The notes: generated by a model from the sequence alone, not told the origin. A stretch of 57,197 nt of DNA from Crocinitomicaceae bacterium (GCA_029238665.1 JAQWFQ010000006.1:1-57197), one strand, 5' to 3'. Positions 41,543 to 51,813 are shown, counted from the first letter of the stretch. Numbers and translations: made by a program.

Positions 41543-42751
41543 ATGTCAAAAGAAGTGTATATAGTTGATGGTATTAGAACTCCAATTGGAAATTTTGGAG
41601 GAACCTTAGCGCCGGTTAGAACGGATGATTTAGGAGCCATTGTAATTAAAGAGTTATTAGCAAGGAATCCTTCTGTAGATCCGGCATCGATTGAAGATGT
41701 TCTTTTTGGTTGTGCTAATCAAGCTGGAGAAGACAATCGAAATGTTGCGCGCATGTCTGGATTGTTAGCTGGACTTCCATGGCAAGTTGGAGGGGAAACA
41801 GTTAATAGACTGTGTGCTTCAGGTATGGCATCTACAATTAACGCAGCTAGAGCAATTAAAGATGGCGCTGGAGATTTGTATATATCTGGTGGCGTTGAAC
41901 ACATGACTCGAGGCCCTTGGGTTATTTCTAAGGTGTCTAAACCTTATGGTAGAGATGCGCAAATGCACGATTCTTCTTTTGGATGGCGTTTTATTAATCC
42001 TAAAATGGAGGAGCTATACGGTGTTGATGGAATGGGAATGACCGCTGAAAATTTGGTTGAAAAATACGGGATTGAACGTGAGGCTCAAGATAGATTTAGT
42101 ATGTGGTCTCAGCAAAAAGCAACAAAGGCAATACAGTCTGGTCGCTTAGCTGAAGAAATTGTACCTGTAAGTATTCCCCAGCGAAAGAAAGATCCAATTA
42201 TTTTTGATACAGATGAGTTTGTTCGATCAAACACAACAATGGACACGCTTGGCGGACTAAGGCCTGCATTTAAAAAGGGAGGGTCGGTAACGGCTGGAAA
42301 TGCATCTGGATTAAATGACGGTGCGGCTGCTTTATTGATGGCTTCAGGTGCGGCCGTTGACAGCTACAACCTAAAACCACTAGCACGAATAGTAGGCGCT
42401 GCTGTAGCGGGAGTTGAACCTCGAATAATGGGGATTGGTCCTGTTTATGCTTCTAGGAAGGTGTTGGAAAGAACAGGTTTAACGTTAGATCAAATGGATG
42501 TTTTAGAGTTGAACGAAGCATTTGCTGCTCAGGTTCTTGCCTGTACAAGAGAAATGGGATTAGCAGACGATGATCCGCGTATTAATCCAAACGGGGGGGC
42601 AATTGCATTGGGGCACCCGCTAGGTGTTACAGGTGCACGAATTTTACTTTCGGCAGCACTAGAATTACAAAAAACACAAAAACGATACGCATTGGTCGCA
42701 ATGTGTATTGGAGTAGGGCAAGGCTATGCTACAATTATAGAACGCGTATAA
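41543..42751 (+). CDS. Acetyl-CoA acyltransferase (thiolase), PcaF/PaaJ-like
   Basis: 402 residues with a complete thiolase active site: Cys91 in RLCASGMAS, His in [11 protein letters not shown], Cys in MCIGVGQG. The [17 protein letters not shown] segment, and an [10 protein letters not shown] segment in front of it, are typical of 3-oxoadipyl-CoA thiolases, which split 3-oxoadipyl-CoA to acetyl-CoA and succinyl-CoA at the end of aromatic degradation. No other pca or paa gene lies nearby, so a general fatty-acid role is possible. It is followed 11 bases later by an unrelated envelope gene. Confidence 0.88.
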   Translation: MSKEVYIVDGIRTPIGNFGGTLAPVRTDDLGAIVIKELLARNPSVDPASIEDVLFGCANQAGEDNRNVARMSGLLAGLPWQVGGETVNRLCASGMASTINAARAIKDGAGDLYISGGVEHMTRGPWVISKVSKPYGRDAQMHDSSFGWRFINPKMEELYGVDGMGMTAENLVEKYGIEREAQDRFSMWSQQKATKAIQSGRLAEEIVPVSIPQRKKDPIIFDTDEFVRSNTTMDTLGGLRPAFKKGGSVTAGNASGLNDGAAALLMASGAAVDSYNLKPLARIVGAAVAGVEPRIMGIGPVYASRKVLERTGLTLDQMDVLELNEAFAAQVLACTREMGLADDDPRINPNGGAIALGHPLGVTGARILLSAALELQKTQKRYALVAMCIGVGQGYATIIERV

Positions 42752-42762
42752 AATTAATTGAA

Positions 42763-44370
42763 ATGACTACAAATCCGGGATACTGTATCGTGAAGAATAT
42801 AATGGCACTGATGTGCATTGTCTTGTTGGTTGTTTCGTGTAAAAAAAAGAAAACAGTTTGGGATTCTGATTGGAGTTCACCCGTAGTTAATGATACACTA
42901 ACACTCACAAATTTAGTGAATGACTCAACGCTAAGTGAAGTAGGTGGGTTTTATGAGTTGAATTTAGTACGTACATTATTCGACTTAGATTTAGGAGATT
43001 TGCTGAATATTCCAGATACAACAATTTCGGAAACCTTTGCATTCCCTGTGTCAATTGAATTAACGCCAGGGTTTAGTTTTGTAAATTCAACGGAGGAGCA
43101 TGATTTATCTGTAGAAGATTTACAACTGAAAACAATTGTTTTAAAGCAAGGTTTTATTGATGTTAAAGTTGCTAATCCTTTAGGTACAACGACCATGTTT
43201 GATATTCAATTGCCAGGCATAACAAAGGACGGTTCTACATTTTTAAATCAATACTCGGCACCTTCGGGAACGAGTACAGACCCAGGTCTTGTAGAGGAGA
43301 CTATTGACCTCGCAGGCTACCGGATGGATTTGACGGGCGTTTCAGGAGGTGAGTTTAATAAACTGAGGTCACAAATAACGGTTTCTACGGACCCTTCAGG
43401 ACCTTCTGTTCTAATTACACCAAGCGACATTACGAAGGTAGACGTAAGATTTAGAGATCTTAAAATTGATTATGCGCGAGGTTATTTTGGTGATCGATCA
43501 TTTTATGACACGACCATCGTTGAGCTTGAAGAACTTAATGTTGTTTCATCAGGAGTACTTGATTTACCAAATGCTGCAATCACAGTTGAAATTGAAAATG
43601 GAATTAAAGTAAGTGCAGAAGGAACACTAACAACTATTGCGAATGAAAATGCCTATGGAAATGAAGTTGATTTGTCAAGTGCACAAATAGGATCATCGTT
43701 TAATATTAATCCTGCAACGGGAACGTGGAATGCGATTAATTCGAGCTTAAAAACAATTGTATTCAATAGCACCAATTCAACCCTTGAGCCGTATTTAGAG
43801 AATTTAGGTTTTAGGCATAAATTGGGGTATAATTTTAAATTAAACCCCTGGGGTAATGTGACAGGAAGCTGGGATGAGTTATTCCCTAATAGTAAATTAA
43901 GTGTGCGTCTTAAAGCAGAAATGCCTTTAATGATTGGACTTGATCAGCTGGTTTTAAGAGACACGTTTGCATTAAATTTTTCTCAAAATAATGATAACAC
44001 AACGATAAAGTCAGGGGAGTTTCTCGTGCAGTCTAGCAATGCTTTCCCCTTTTCTGCACAGTTAAAATTATTCTTGTTAGATGCTTCAGGAGAAGTGTTA
44101 CATCAAATGAATGGAACAGGTAACATTGAGGCAGCACAGTTTGGAGCAATGGATGTGCAATCTGGGTTGATGGTAGCAAATTCTGAACTGCGTCTAGCCT
44201 TAGGAGAAGATGTTTTAAATGACATTAGCCGAGTAAAATCTTTCATTGTACAGTCCGAATTTAACACAACCAACCCTTTGACAAATTTAAACGAACCAAT
44301 AGGCATACCTGTAGGTGCTTTTATTGCAGTGAAAGTAAAAACTAAAATTACTTCAGAAAACAAACTTTAA
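42763..44370 (+). CDS. Large beta-rich lipoprotein
   Basis: 535 residues. The frame is open upstream to 42703, inside the thiolase gene, so the ATG at 42763 is preferred; a GTG at 42790 or ATG at 42802 would be closer to the signal. The lipobox is LVVSC (Cys followed by KKKK). The mature protein is almost entirely beta-strand rich with Asp/Asn/Thr-rich turns, no recognisable domain. Probably anchored in the outer membrane. The next gene starts two bases after its stop. Function unknown. Confidence 0.68.
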   Translation: MTTNPGYCIVKNIMALMCIVLLVVSCKKKKTVWDSDWSSPVVNDTLTLTNLVNDSTLSEVGGFYELNLVRTLFDLDLGDLLNIPDTTISETFAFPVSIELTPGFSFVNSTEEHDLSVEDLQLKTIVLKQGFIDVKVANPLGTTTMFDIQLPGITKDGSTFLNQYSAPSGTSTDPGLVEETIDLAGYRMDLTGVSGGEFNKLRSQITVSTDPSGPSVLITPSDITKVDVRFRDLKIDYARGYFGDRSFYDTTIVELEELNVVSSGVLDLPNAAITVEIENGIKVSAEGTLTTIANENAYGNEVDLSSAQIGSSFNINPATGTWNAINSSLKTIVFNSTNSTLEPYLENLGFRHKLGYNFKLNPWGNVTGSWDELFPNSKLSVRLKAEMPLMIGLDQLVLRDTFALNFSQNNDNTTIKSGEFLVQSSNAFPFSAQLKLFLLDASGEVLHQMNGTGNIEAAQFGAMDVQSGLMVANSELRLALGEDVLNDISRVKSFIVQSEFNTTNPLTNLNEPIGIPVGAFIAVKVKTKITSENKL

Positions 44371-44372
44371 TT

Positions 44373-45602
44373 ATGAGGGGACTAATTACATGTTTAGCGT
44401 TTGTTGTTTTTTTTCAATTTGGAGCTGTTGGGCAATCACTACCACTCAATTACGATACGCTTGAATTAAACCAAGAATTCATTGTTGAAGGAGGAGGTGA
44501 TTTTATTGGAAGCGCTATTCAAAGAGAGCTAAGTGGGAAGTTTTTATTTGGAGGATATATAGATAATTCAATAAAAGATAATTCATATCATCGCCATAGC
44601 ACGATTAATAGAATAGGAACTTACGGAGGGGTTCATTTTGAATATCGAAATTATAAAAAGAAATTAATTGAAAATAAAAACTGGGGCTACCTGATTAAAG
44701 CTGGTGCTGATGTTTTTGGCGGAGGAGTCTATTCTAAAGATTTGTTTGGGTTGGTGTTTTATGGTAATGACCCGTATAAGGGTGAAACAATTGATTTTTC
44801 AGGATCAAACTTCTCGTTCATGAGCTATCAAAAACTGGGGTTTGGGATGATAGATTCAAAATCAAAATCGGCCATTTCAATTAACCTATACAACATTAAT
44901 AGTTCTTTAAGTGCTAATTTTAAATCAGGAGAAATTACGCAAGACTTAAATGGAGATCAGCTTGATTTTGTACTAGATGGGGAGGTGACACTCCCAACCA
45001 ATGGTGCTTTTAGTCAAGGTGTTGGAATTGGATTGGATTTTGACTTTAAATTACCTGTTTCAATTTTTAAGGGACAAACGTCCTACATTCAACTTCAAGC
45101 TAAAAACATTGGTATTGGGTATTTGCATGAAAAGCAAAAGGTATATTCCATAGATACGACGCTGACATTTAGTGGATTTCAATTTGAACAGCTAATAGGA
45201 ACTAACGCGATCTTTTCTGATTCATTAAATGTGTTGGATTCGCTGGGAATAAATTCAGTAGAAAAAAATAACGTTGTACTACTTCCAGGTTATTTTCAAG
45301 TTGGAAAAATAGTAGCTAAAAACACGGGAAAGAAGCTACAGTCATTTTATGGTGTTCGAATCTATCCTACATTAATTTTTAAACCTTATGTCTATGCTGG
45401 AGTTCATTACAGTCTGTCTAAGTCGATCTGTTTTGGCTTGAATGGAGGTTATGGTGGCTTCGGAAAGTTTAGAGTTGGGGCTTATTCAAGTTGTAATTTC
45501 GGGAAGTATTCGGTAGGGGTAGCCTCTGAAAACGTTCTTGGATTTATAACGAAAAAGGCGAGTGGTCAATCATTATTTATTCGATTAAGATGCGCAATTT
45601 AA
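44373..45602 (+). CDS. Outer-membrane barrel-like protein (DUF5723-type?)
   Basis: 409 residues with signal peptide MRGLITCLAFVVFFQFGAVG. The mature region shows many amphipathic strands with Gly/Tyr turns (GGVHFEYRNYKK, KIGVGLDFDFKL-like, FGLNGGYGGFGKFRVGAYSS) and a C-terminal LFIRLRCAI, consistent with an outer membrane barrel. Its features recall DUF5723 proteins but the match is weak. It overlaps the next gene by 13 bases, so the two are translationally linked. Confidence 0.65.
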   Translation: MRGLITCLAFVVFFQFGAVGQSLPLNYDTLELNQEFIVEGGGDFIGSAIQRELSGKFLFGGYIDNSIKDNSYHRHSTINRIGTYGGVHFEYRNYKKKLIENKNWGYLIKAGADVFGGGVYSKDLFGLVFYGNDPYKGETIDFSGSNFSFMSYQKLGFGMIDSKSKSAISINLYNINSSLSANFKSGEITQDLNGDQLDFVLDGEVTLPTNGAFSQGVGIGLDFDFKLPVSIFKGQTSYIQLQAKNIGIGYLHEKQKVYSIDTTLTFSGFQFEQLIGTNAIFSDSLNVLDSLGINSVEKNNVVLLPGYFQVGKIVAKNTGKKLQSFYGVRIYPTLIFKPYVYAGVHYSLSKSICFGLNGGYGGFGKFRVGAYSSCNFGKYSVGVASENVLGFITKKASGQSLFIRLRCAI

Positions 45603-47050
45603 CAATGTATTTCACATTTGTTCTTTGCAGTTTAAACTGCTTTGGACAAATTTCATTTTTCAATTATTACAGTGATAACGGTGCTGACTTTGGAGAAGGG
45701 ATCATTCAATTGGAAGACAGTAGTTATGTGTTAACAGGAGCTTCTAGTAGCTTTGGAGATGCACCATCTCAAGCTTTTCTTATGCAGATTGATAGCTTGG
45801 GTAATTATATGTGGTCGAAAAGTTATGGCGGGCCAGAATCAGAATCAGGTAGACGTGTGCTTCACAAGGCGAACTTTGGTTATTTTATTTGTGGCTATAC
45901 AAGCTCTTATGGAGCAGGAGGCTTTGATTTTTACTTAGCAAAAGTGGATGAATCAGCAAATTTAGAATGGGAAAACACTTATGGCGGAACAGGTTGGGAG
46001 CGTGTAAACGACGCAGCATTAACGCGTGACACAGGTACGTTACTTGTTGGAGAAACAAGCTCAAACGAAACAGATAATTTGGATATTTATATTGTCCGTA
46101 CGGATAAGTTTGGGGATACACTTTGGACAAAAACACTGGGTGGATCAGGGGATGATAAAGCAAATTGTATTCTCAAGTATACAGATTCAACGTATTTTAT
46201 TGGTGGGGAATATTATGTAGAAGATTCTATTCGTACAAAGGGGTATATGATGTATTTAAAAGATGATGGCACTGTTTTTTGGGAGCGTACGTTTGGCCCT
46301 AATGGGGACTACTGGATAAATGATTTAGCCTTTGATTCTGATCCAGAAAAAATTGTTGGAATAGGTGGTGGTAACGGTCCTTTGACAGATGGTACAGATG
46401 GATACATTTGTTTGATGCATAAAAACGGGTCGTTTTGGGGAGGTTTTCACCCGACAACACCAGGAGAGATGTACCTTACAGAGATTACTAATTTTGGGAA
46501 TAGTGGGGATTTTTATACATCTATGGTCTTTAACAATCAGACGGGCTATCAGTTTGGTGAAGATGTTACAATTAGTAAGTACTCATCAAGTTTTGCGTTT
46601 CAAAGTTCATTTGGGATTTCTCATGATTACCCCGATTATACGGGTGATATAGTTCGTACATCTGATGGTGGAGCAATTGTAATTGGACACAGTACAGCTG
46701 TCGTTTCTGGTGGAAATGAGATTACAGTTGCTAAAATTGGACCTGGAGATCTTTATCCTGATAACATTAACGACGGAATAATTAACAACCTGGTATTGAT
46801 TGACGAACTTGATCTTTCTTCTTTAGTAAGCCTATTTCCAAATCCAAGTACTGGGAATATAAGCTTAGTCTCTGAAACAGATTTGTATAAAACTTATAGA
46901 CTCATCGATTCTAAAGGAAATGTTTTAAGGGGAGGAGAGTTCTATAAGGAATTGAATTTATCCCTTTTTAAAGAGGGTGCTGGGATATACTTTTTAGAAT
47001 TAAAAGGAACCACAGTTGTGCCTGTTCGACTCAAGGTAATGATTCAATAG
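45590..47050 (+). CDS. Secreted T9SS cargo protein with delta-60-like repeats
   Basis: 486 residues. A signal peptide (MRNLTMYFTFVLCSLNCFG; an alternative ATG is at 45605) precedes repeats with the pattern LxxGxTSS-x-G-x-D-x-x-L-x-K-D and YGGTGWERVNDAALT/LGGSGDDKANCIL, a beta-propeller type seen in Bacteroidota secreted proteins. The T9SS type A domain starts at VSLFPNPSTGNI and ends VRLKVMIQ. It closes a four-gene run that starts with the thiolase. Ligand unknown. Confidence 0.8.
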   Translation: MRNLTMYFTFVLCSLNCFGQISFFNYYSDNGADFGEGIIQLEDSSYVLTGASSSFGDAPSQAFLMQIDSLGNYMWSKSYGGPESESGRRVLHKANFGYFICGYTSSYGAGGFDFYLAKVDESANLEWENTYGGTGWERVNDAALTRDTGTLLVGETSSNETDNLDIYIVRTDKFGDTLWTKTLGGSGDDKANCILKYTDSTYFIGGEYYVEDSIRTKGYMMYLKDDGTVFWERTFGPNGDYWINDLAFDSDPEKIVGIGGGNGPLTDGTDGYICLMHKNGSFWGGFHPTTPGEMYLTEITNFGNSGDFYTSMVFNNQTGYQFGEDVTISKYSSSFAFQSSFGISHDYPDYTGDIVRTSDGGAIVIGHSTAVVSGGNEITVAKIGPGDLYPDNINDGIINNLVLIDELDLSSLVSLFPNPSTGNISLVSETDLYKTYRLIDSKGNVLRGGEFYKELNLSLFKEGAGIYFLELKGTTVVPVRLKVMIQ

Positions 47051-47054
47051 TAGC

Positions 47055-47573
47055 TTACCACTCAAAGGCTTTTTCAGAAAACCATTTTCCTTGAACGCGC
47101 AGTACTTGTTCAACAAGGTCTCTAACACAATGTCTACCACCCATAAATGGAGATTGATAATGACTGATGTGTTTAATTTCAACAGCTGCATCTTGTGGGC
47201 AAGCGGATAATCTAACCATTTTCATTACGTTGTAATCGGGAATGTCATCACCCATATAGGCAACATTGACATCATTGATGTTGTACTTTGACTTAAGCTT
47301 GTTGTAGATTTCAACTTTATTGATTGACCCCATAAACACTTCAGTAGCCCCAAGCTTTAGTAATCTGTTTTCCACTTCTGTTGAACTTCCACCAGAGATA
47401 ATGAAAATGGAGTAGCCCATTTTAGCAGCATATTGTAAGGCGTATCCATCCCTAGAGTTTAATGTTCTTACAACTTCCCCCTTAAAGAGAGACACGCTTC
47501 CATCTGTTAATACACCATCTACATCAAAGATGAATGTTGTAATATCATTTAATCGTTCTTTAAAGCTGATCAT
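47055..47573 (-). CDS. kdsC: 3-deoxy-D-manno-octulosonate 8-phosphate phosphatase
   Basis: HAD-type phosphatase (172 aa) in Kdo synthesis for lipopolysaccharide. It has FIFDVDGVLTDGSVSLF (nucleophile Asp17, acid Asp19), NSRDGYALQYAAKMG, the IISGGSST motif II region and YMGDDIPDYNVMKMV for motif IV, all as in KdsC. It overlaps the upstream DUF2520 gene by 14 bases, so the pair is co-transcribed. Other Kdo genes are not in the window. Confidence 0.92.
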   Translation of the reverse strand: MISFKERLNDITTFIFDVDGVLTDGSVSLFKGEVVRTLNSRDGYALQYAAKMGYSIFIISGGSSTEVENRLLKLGATEVFMGSINKVEIYNKLKSKYNINDVNVAYMGDDIPDYNVMKMVRLSACPQDAAVEIKHISHYQSPFMGGRHCVRDLVEQVLRVQGKWFSEKAFEW

Positions 47574-48333
47574 GGTAGGTTTCCTTTATGCTTTTGCTTA
47601 ATAGTTGATATAACTCTTTTGCATTATTATCTAATCGTTCTACGTGTTTCTGAATAATCACATCGTCCCCCCTTCTTGCAGGGCCTGTTTGAGTGTTAAA
47701 CGCCGAGTCTAAATCAAGTTTATGTACCGTTTCTTTTAATAGGGGTATTAAATGATTAAAATCAATCGATTTAGATTCTGCATACTGTTGCGCTTGATGG
47801 ATAATATGATTTGTGAAATTATTGACAAAAACTGCTGCTAAGTGTAACTCACTACGTTCTTTTGAATTTGCCAAGGTAACAGTATCAGTTATCTTTGAAG
47901 CTAAAATAAATAAGTCTTGTGTAAATACTTCATTGGTCGATTCGATAAAAAACGGAACTTGATTTAAGTCAAGTTCAATGTGCTTTGAGAATGTTTGAAG
48001 TGGGTAAAAAACACCTAAATGTTCTCGATGAGGTAAGGACTCGATGTCAATAGAGCCTGAGGTGTATGCTACAGGGCAACTTGAATCAATGGATTCGCAA
48101 ATAGTAGCTATTGAGTTGTCAGGAGTACAAATAATGACTAATTGATGTTTGGGTAAGTCTGAAATTGACTTAGCGTGAGTAGCAGCTGTTTTCTTGCAGA
48201 GTAAATCTACATGCTTAACGTTTCTTCCAGCTATATGACTAACCTTAACGCCGATGTTAATAAAGTTTACCGCTAAATGCCAAGCAACATTTCCACTGCC
48301 AATAATTGATATTTGCTGAACGGTATTTTTCAC
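47560..48333 (-). CDS. Rossmann-fold / DUF2520 protein
   Basis: 257 residues. The N-terminus has a NAD(P)-binding Rossmann fold (ISIIGSGNVAWHLAV), a middle VIICTPDNSI segment and the DUF2520 C-terminal domain (LAAVFVNNFTNHII, TGPARRGD). Overall it resembles ketopantoate-reductase or proline-reductase relatives; the reaction is unknown. The start is a GTG at 48333, placed four bases after a GATATTTG box, so the same promoter spacing as ispE and guaA is seen here with a non-ATG codon. Confidence 0.85.
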   Translation of the reverse strand: MKNTVQQISIIGSGNVAWHLAVNFINIGVKVSHIAGRNVKHVDLLCKKTAATHAKSISDLPKHQLVIICTPDNSIATICESIDSSCPVAYTSGSIDIESLPHREHLGVFYPLQTFSKHIELDLNQVPFFIESTNEVFTQDLFILASKITDTVTLANSKERSELHLAAVFVNNFTNHIIHQAQQYAESKSIDFNHLIPLLKETVHKLDLDSAFNTQTGPARRGDDVIIQKHVERLDNNAKELYQLLSKSIKETYHDQL

Positions 48334-48337
48334 AATT

Positions 48338-48345
48338 CAAATATC
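48338..48345 (-). promoter_or_regulatory. Near-consensus -7 box of DUF2520-kdsC operon
   Basis: GATATTTG on the minus strand has one mismatch (first base) to TAnnTTTG and ends four bases before the GTG start codon. Confidence 0.4.
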
Positions 48346-48414
48346 ATAAAAAATACGCGATAAAAACACGTATATCTTTCTTTCTTGAATTTCACCGGTA
48401 AGGTGGGGTAAATT

Positions 48415-48445
48415 AAAAAGGCATTAACTCAGTTAATGCCTTTTT
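48415..48445 (-). terminator. Bidirectional-looking terminator behind secA
   Basis: GGCATTAACT (48420-48429) and AGTTAATGCC (48431-48440) pair perfectly, flanked by a run of A on the left and a run of T on the right, so it can stop transcription on either strand. It lies about 35 bases behind the secA stop; nothing on the plus strand ends here. Confidence 0.88.
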
Positions 48446-48477
48446 AATTTTAATTGATCTGATCAAGGAAGGGATGT

Positions 48478-51400
48478 TTACTTTCCGTGACATTGCTTGT
48501 ATTTTTTTCCACTTCCACATGGACAGGCATCATTTCTACCAGGCTGCTTTTTAGCTACAACGGGTTGTTGTTTTTCCTGCCTGTGTGCTTCAGAATTTTG
48601 AATTGCTTCTTGGTAACCATTTCTACTACCCAGTTGTTCAATTTCTTTTTGTTCATGTGCCTTTTCGTAGTTACTCTGTGTAGTTTCAGATTTATTTGTT
48701 GTCTGAATTTCTTTTGTGGCAGGGATGTCTAGCTTCATTAACAATTCCATTGTCTCTGCATTCAAGCGGACCAACATCATTTTGAACAACTCAAAAGATT
48801 CCAATTTATAAACTAAAAGTGGGTCTTTCTGTTCATATTGAGCGTTGTGAACTGCTGATCGGAGATCATCCATCTCACGTAAATGTTCCTTCCATTCATT
48901 GTCAATCATACTGAGAACAATGTTCTTTTCAAATGCAGTTGAGATAATGCGACCCTGGCTTTCATACGCTTCTTTCAAATTAACGACAAGTTGCATTTCT
49001 TTACGGCCATCTGTTAAAGGAAAGACGATGTTTTGATATTTTTCAGACATCGTTTCATGAACGTGCTTAATTTGAGGCATTGTAGCCACTGCAATCTTCT
49101 CGTTTTTTCTGTCGTACTGACTTCTTAATTGATGGTACACTTTATTGATAATCGTGTCTTCATCAAGTGTTTCATATTCTTCTGAACTAACGGGAGATTG
49201 TGTTCCTACAACACGGAGTAATTCTTCTTCAAATGCAGTAAATTCTGCTTTCGTGAATCCGAGTGTGATTGCTTCGCTGACATCAAAGAACATGTTGTCA
49301 ATGTCAATGTCAATGCGCTCGCCAAACAGTGCATTTTTACGCTTTTTGTAAATTGCTTTACGTTGAGCATTCATGACGTCATCATACTCCAACAATCGTT
49401 TACGAATACCAAAGTTGTTTTCCTCTACTTTTTTCTGGGCACGTTCAATTGATTTAGAAACCATGCTGTGTGTAATTACCTCGCCTTCTTTTAGGCCAAG
49501 TCTATCCATTAGTTTGGCAATACGTTCAGATCCAAACTTACGCATTAAGTCATCTTCTAAACAAACAAAAAACTGAGATGACCCTGGGTCACCTTGACGT
49601 CCTGCACGTCCTCTCAATTGGCGGTCTACACGACGAGAGTCATGACGTTCAGTTCCAATAATTGCCAATCCTCCTGATTCCTTTACACCAGCACCAAGTT
49701 TAATATCTGTACCACGACCGGCCATGTTTGTTGCAATTGTAACTGACCCTGGAAGTCCAGCGTTTGCTACAATTTCCGCTTCTCTTTGGTGATGCTTGGC
49801 ATTTAGTACTTGATGATTAATTCCTTTTGCTTGAAGCATTCTTCCTAAATGCTCCGAAATTTCAACGGTTGTTGTACCAACTAAAACAGGTCTTTTTTGT
49901 TCGACTAGTTTTTCAATTTCGTCAATAACAGCGTTGAATTTTTCACGCGCTGTTTTAAAGACTAAATCATTGTCATCTTTACGTTGTATTGGTCGATTTG
50001 TTGGGATAACAATAACGTCTAATTCATAAATGTCCCAAAATTCTTTTGCTTCTGTTTCAGCTGTTCCAGTCATTCCGGACAACTTATGGTACATTCTGAA
50101 GTAATTCTGAAGTGTAATCGAGGCGTAAGTTTGAGTAGCAGCTTCTACCTGAACATCTTCCTTTGCTTCTATGGCTTGGTGAAGACCGTCAGAATAACGT
50201 CTACCTTCCATAATACGCCCTGTCTGCTCATCTACAATTTTAACTTTCCCTTCAAGGATAACGTACTCAACCTCTTTTTCAAATAGGGTATATGCTTTTA
50301 GTAATTGATTAACGGAGTGAATTCGTTCAGACTTAATGCTATAGTCTCTAATTAAAGCATCTTTCTTTTCTACAAATGCAGTTGGGTCAAGGTTTAATTT
50401 TTCAAGGTGTGCAATTTCAGATCCAATGTCCGGCATAATGAAAAATTCCTTGTCATCGTTCCCAGAAATTAGAGTAATTCCCTTGTCTGTTAATTCAATG
50501 GTGTTATTTTTTTCATCAATAACGAAAAACAATTCAACATCAATCTTCTTCATGTGCTTACCTTGTTCCTGCATGTAGAAGTTCTCCGTTTTTTGTAGGT
50601 GAGCTTTAATTCCAGGTTCAGATAAGTATTTTATAAGTGCTTTGTTCCTAGGAAGACCACGAAACGCACGTAATAATGCTATTCCACCATCCTCTAACAT
50701 TTGTTTTGCTTGTTTCGCATCAGCTACATCACCATTGATAACGGTAAGTAGTTTTTTTGCGTCAGCTAAACATTGAGAAACATATTTTTTCTGTGCAGAA
50801 ACAATGTTTTCTACACGCGGTTTTAGTTGATAGAACTCATGCTCATCTCCACGTGGAGTTGGTCCTGAAATAATCAAAGGTGTTCTAGCGTCATCAATCA
50901 GTACAGAATCAACCTCATCAATAATTGCGTAATGGTGTTTTTGCTGAACGAGATCATCAGGGCTCCCTGCCATATTGTCACGCAAATAATCAAATCCAAA
51001 TTCATTATTGGTTCCGAAAATAACATCACTTAAGTATGCTTTTTTACGCTCAGGAGAATTAGGTCTGTGTTTATCAATACAATCCACAGATAATCCATGA
51101 AATTGATAGATTGGACCCATCCATTCAGAATCACGCTTTGCCAGGTAGTCATTAACGGTTACTACGTGCACCCCTTTTCCAGATAATGCATTTAGGTAAA
51201 CAGGTAGGGTTGCTACCAATGTTTTCCCCTCACCAGTTTGCATTTCAGCAATGTTTCCTTTGTGAAGAACACCCCCTCCCATTAATTGAACATCATAATG
51301 AATCATGTTCCAAGAAACGTCTACTCCAGCAGCAGTCCATGTATTTGACCAAATTGCTTTATCTCCATCAATTGTTACCCCATCTTTGGTGCTTGCTAGG

Positions 51401-51813
51401 TCTCGGTCAAAATCTTGAACATCAACAACCAATTGACCGTTTTCAGCCCAACGCCTTGCAGTTTCTTTTACAACAGCAAAAGCCTCAGGTCTAATTTGTT
51501 CTAAAACACTTTCTGTTTTAACATCAATATCCTTTGTGATTTTATCGATGGACTCAAAAATAGATTCTTTGTCATGAATCGGTGTCTCACTACTTGCAGC
51601 CTTGTCCTTGAGCGCTGTTAATTCAGACTCTAATGCTTTTGTTTCTTCAGAGATTATAGCTTTAAACGCACTCGTTTTAGCCCTTAATTCGCTGTCGGAT
51701 AAATTTTTGAGTTGAGTTAGAAACTCGTTTGCTTTATCGATAGATGGTTGATATTCTTTTCTGTCTTTAGTAGACTTATCACCAAATAGATTCTTAAATA
51801 TGTTAAATGCCAT
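48478..51813 (-). CDS. secA: Preprotein translocase ATPase SecA
   Basis: Motor of Sec export (1111 aa). Walker A MQTGEGKT at 191-198, DEVDSVLIDDARTPLIISG for Walker B, the ATNMAGRGTDIKLG and RHDSRRVDRQLRGRAGRQGD helicase motifs, and a C-terminal zinc-binding SEC-C tail (NDACPCGSGKKYKQCHGK). It is longer than the E. coli protein (about 900 aa) through insertions in the N-terminal and first nucleotide-binding regions, as usual in Bacteroidota. It has its own terminator. SecA feeds the T9SS and lipoprotein cargoes seen in the window. Confidence 0.98.
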   Translation of the reverse strand: MAFNIFKNLFGDKSTKDRKEYQPSIDKANEFLTQLKNLSDSELRAKTSAFKAIISEETKALESELTALKDKAASSETPIHDKESIFESIDKITKDIDVKTESVLEQIRPEAFAVVKETARRWAENGQLVVDVQDFDRDLASTKDGVTIDGDKAIWSNTWTAAGVDVSWNMIHYDVQLMGGGVLHKGNIAEMQTGEGKTLVATLPVYLNALSGKGVHVVTVNDYLAKRDSEWMGPIYQFHGLSVDCIDKHRPNSPERKKAYLSDVIFGTNNEFGFDYLRDNMAGSPDDLVQQKHHYAIIDEVDSVLIDDARTPLIISGPTPRGDEHEFYQLKPRVENIVSAQKKYVSQCLADAKKLLTVINGDVADAKQAKQMLEDGGIALLRAFRGLPRNKALIKYLSEPGIKAHLQKTENFYMQEQGKHMKKIDVELFFVIDEKNNTIELTDKGITLISGNDDKEFFIMPDIGSEIAHLEKLNLDPTAFVEKKDALIRDYSIKSERIHSVNQLLKAYTLFEKEVEYVILEGKVKIVDEQTGRIMEGRRYSDGLHQAIEAKEDVQVEAATQTYASITLQNYFRMYHKLSGMTGTAETEAKEFWDIYELDVIVIPTNRPIQRKDDNDLVFKTAREKFNAVIDEIEKLVEQKRPVLVGTTTVEISEHLGRMLQAKGINHQVLNAKHHQREAEIVANAGLPGSVTIATNMAGRGTDIKLGAGVKESGGLAIIGTERHDSRRVDRQLRGRAGRQGDPGSSQFFVCLEDDLMRKFGSERIAKLMDRLGLKEGEVITHSMVSKSIERAQKKVEENNFGIRKRLLEYDDVMNAQRKAIYKKRKNALFGERIDIDIDNMFFDVSEAITLGFTKAEFTAFEEELLRVVGTQSPVSSEEYETLDEDTIINKVYHQLRSQYDRKNEKIAVATMPQIKHVHETMSEKYQNIVFPLTDGRKEMQLVVNLKEAYESQGRIISTAFEKNIVLSMIDNEWKEHLREMDDLRSAVHNAQYEQKDPLLVYKLESFELFKMMLVRLNAETMELLMKLDIPATKEIQTTNKSETTQSNYEKAHEQKEIEQLGSRNGYQEAIQNSEAHRQEKQQPVVAKKQPGRNDACPCGSGKKYKQCHGK

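Noticed and set aside
42703-42762. Upstream extension of the lipoprotein gene into the thiolase
   Set aside because: The extension overlaps thiolase codons in another frame and hides the signal peptide; start moved to 42763.
51186-51494. 102-residue open frame on the plus strand inside secA
   Set aside because: It is a low-complexity His/Leu/Gln-rich shadow of secA with no family features and no promoter.
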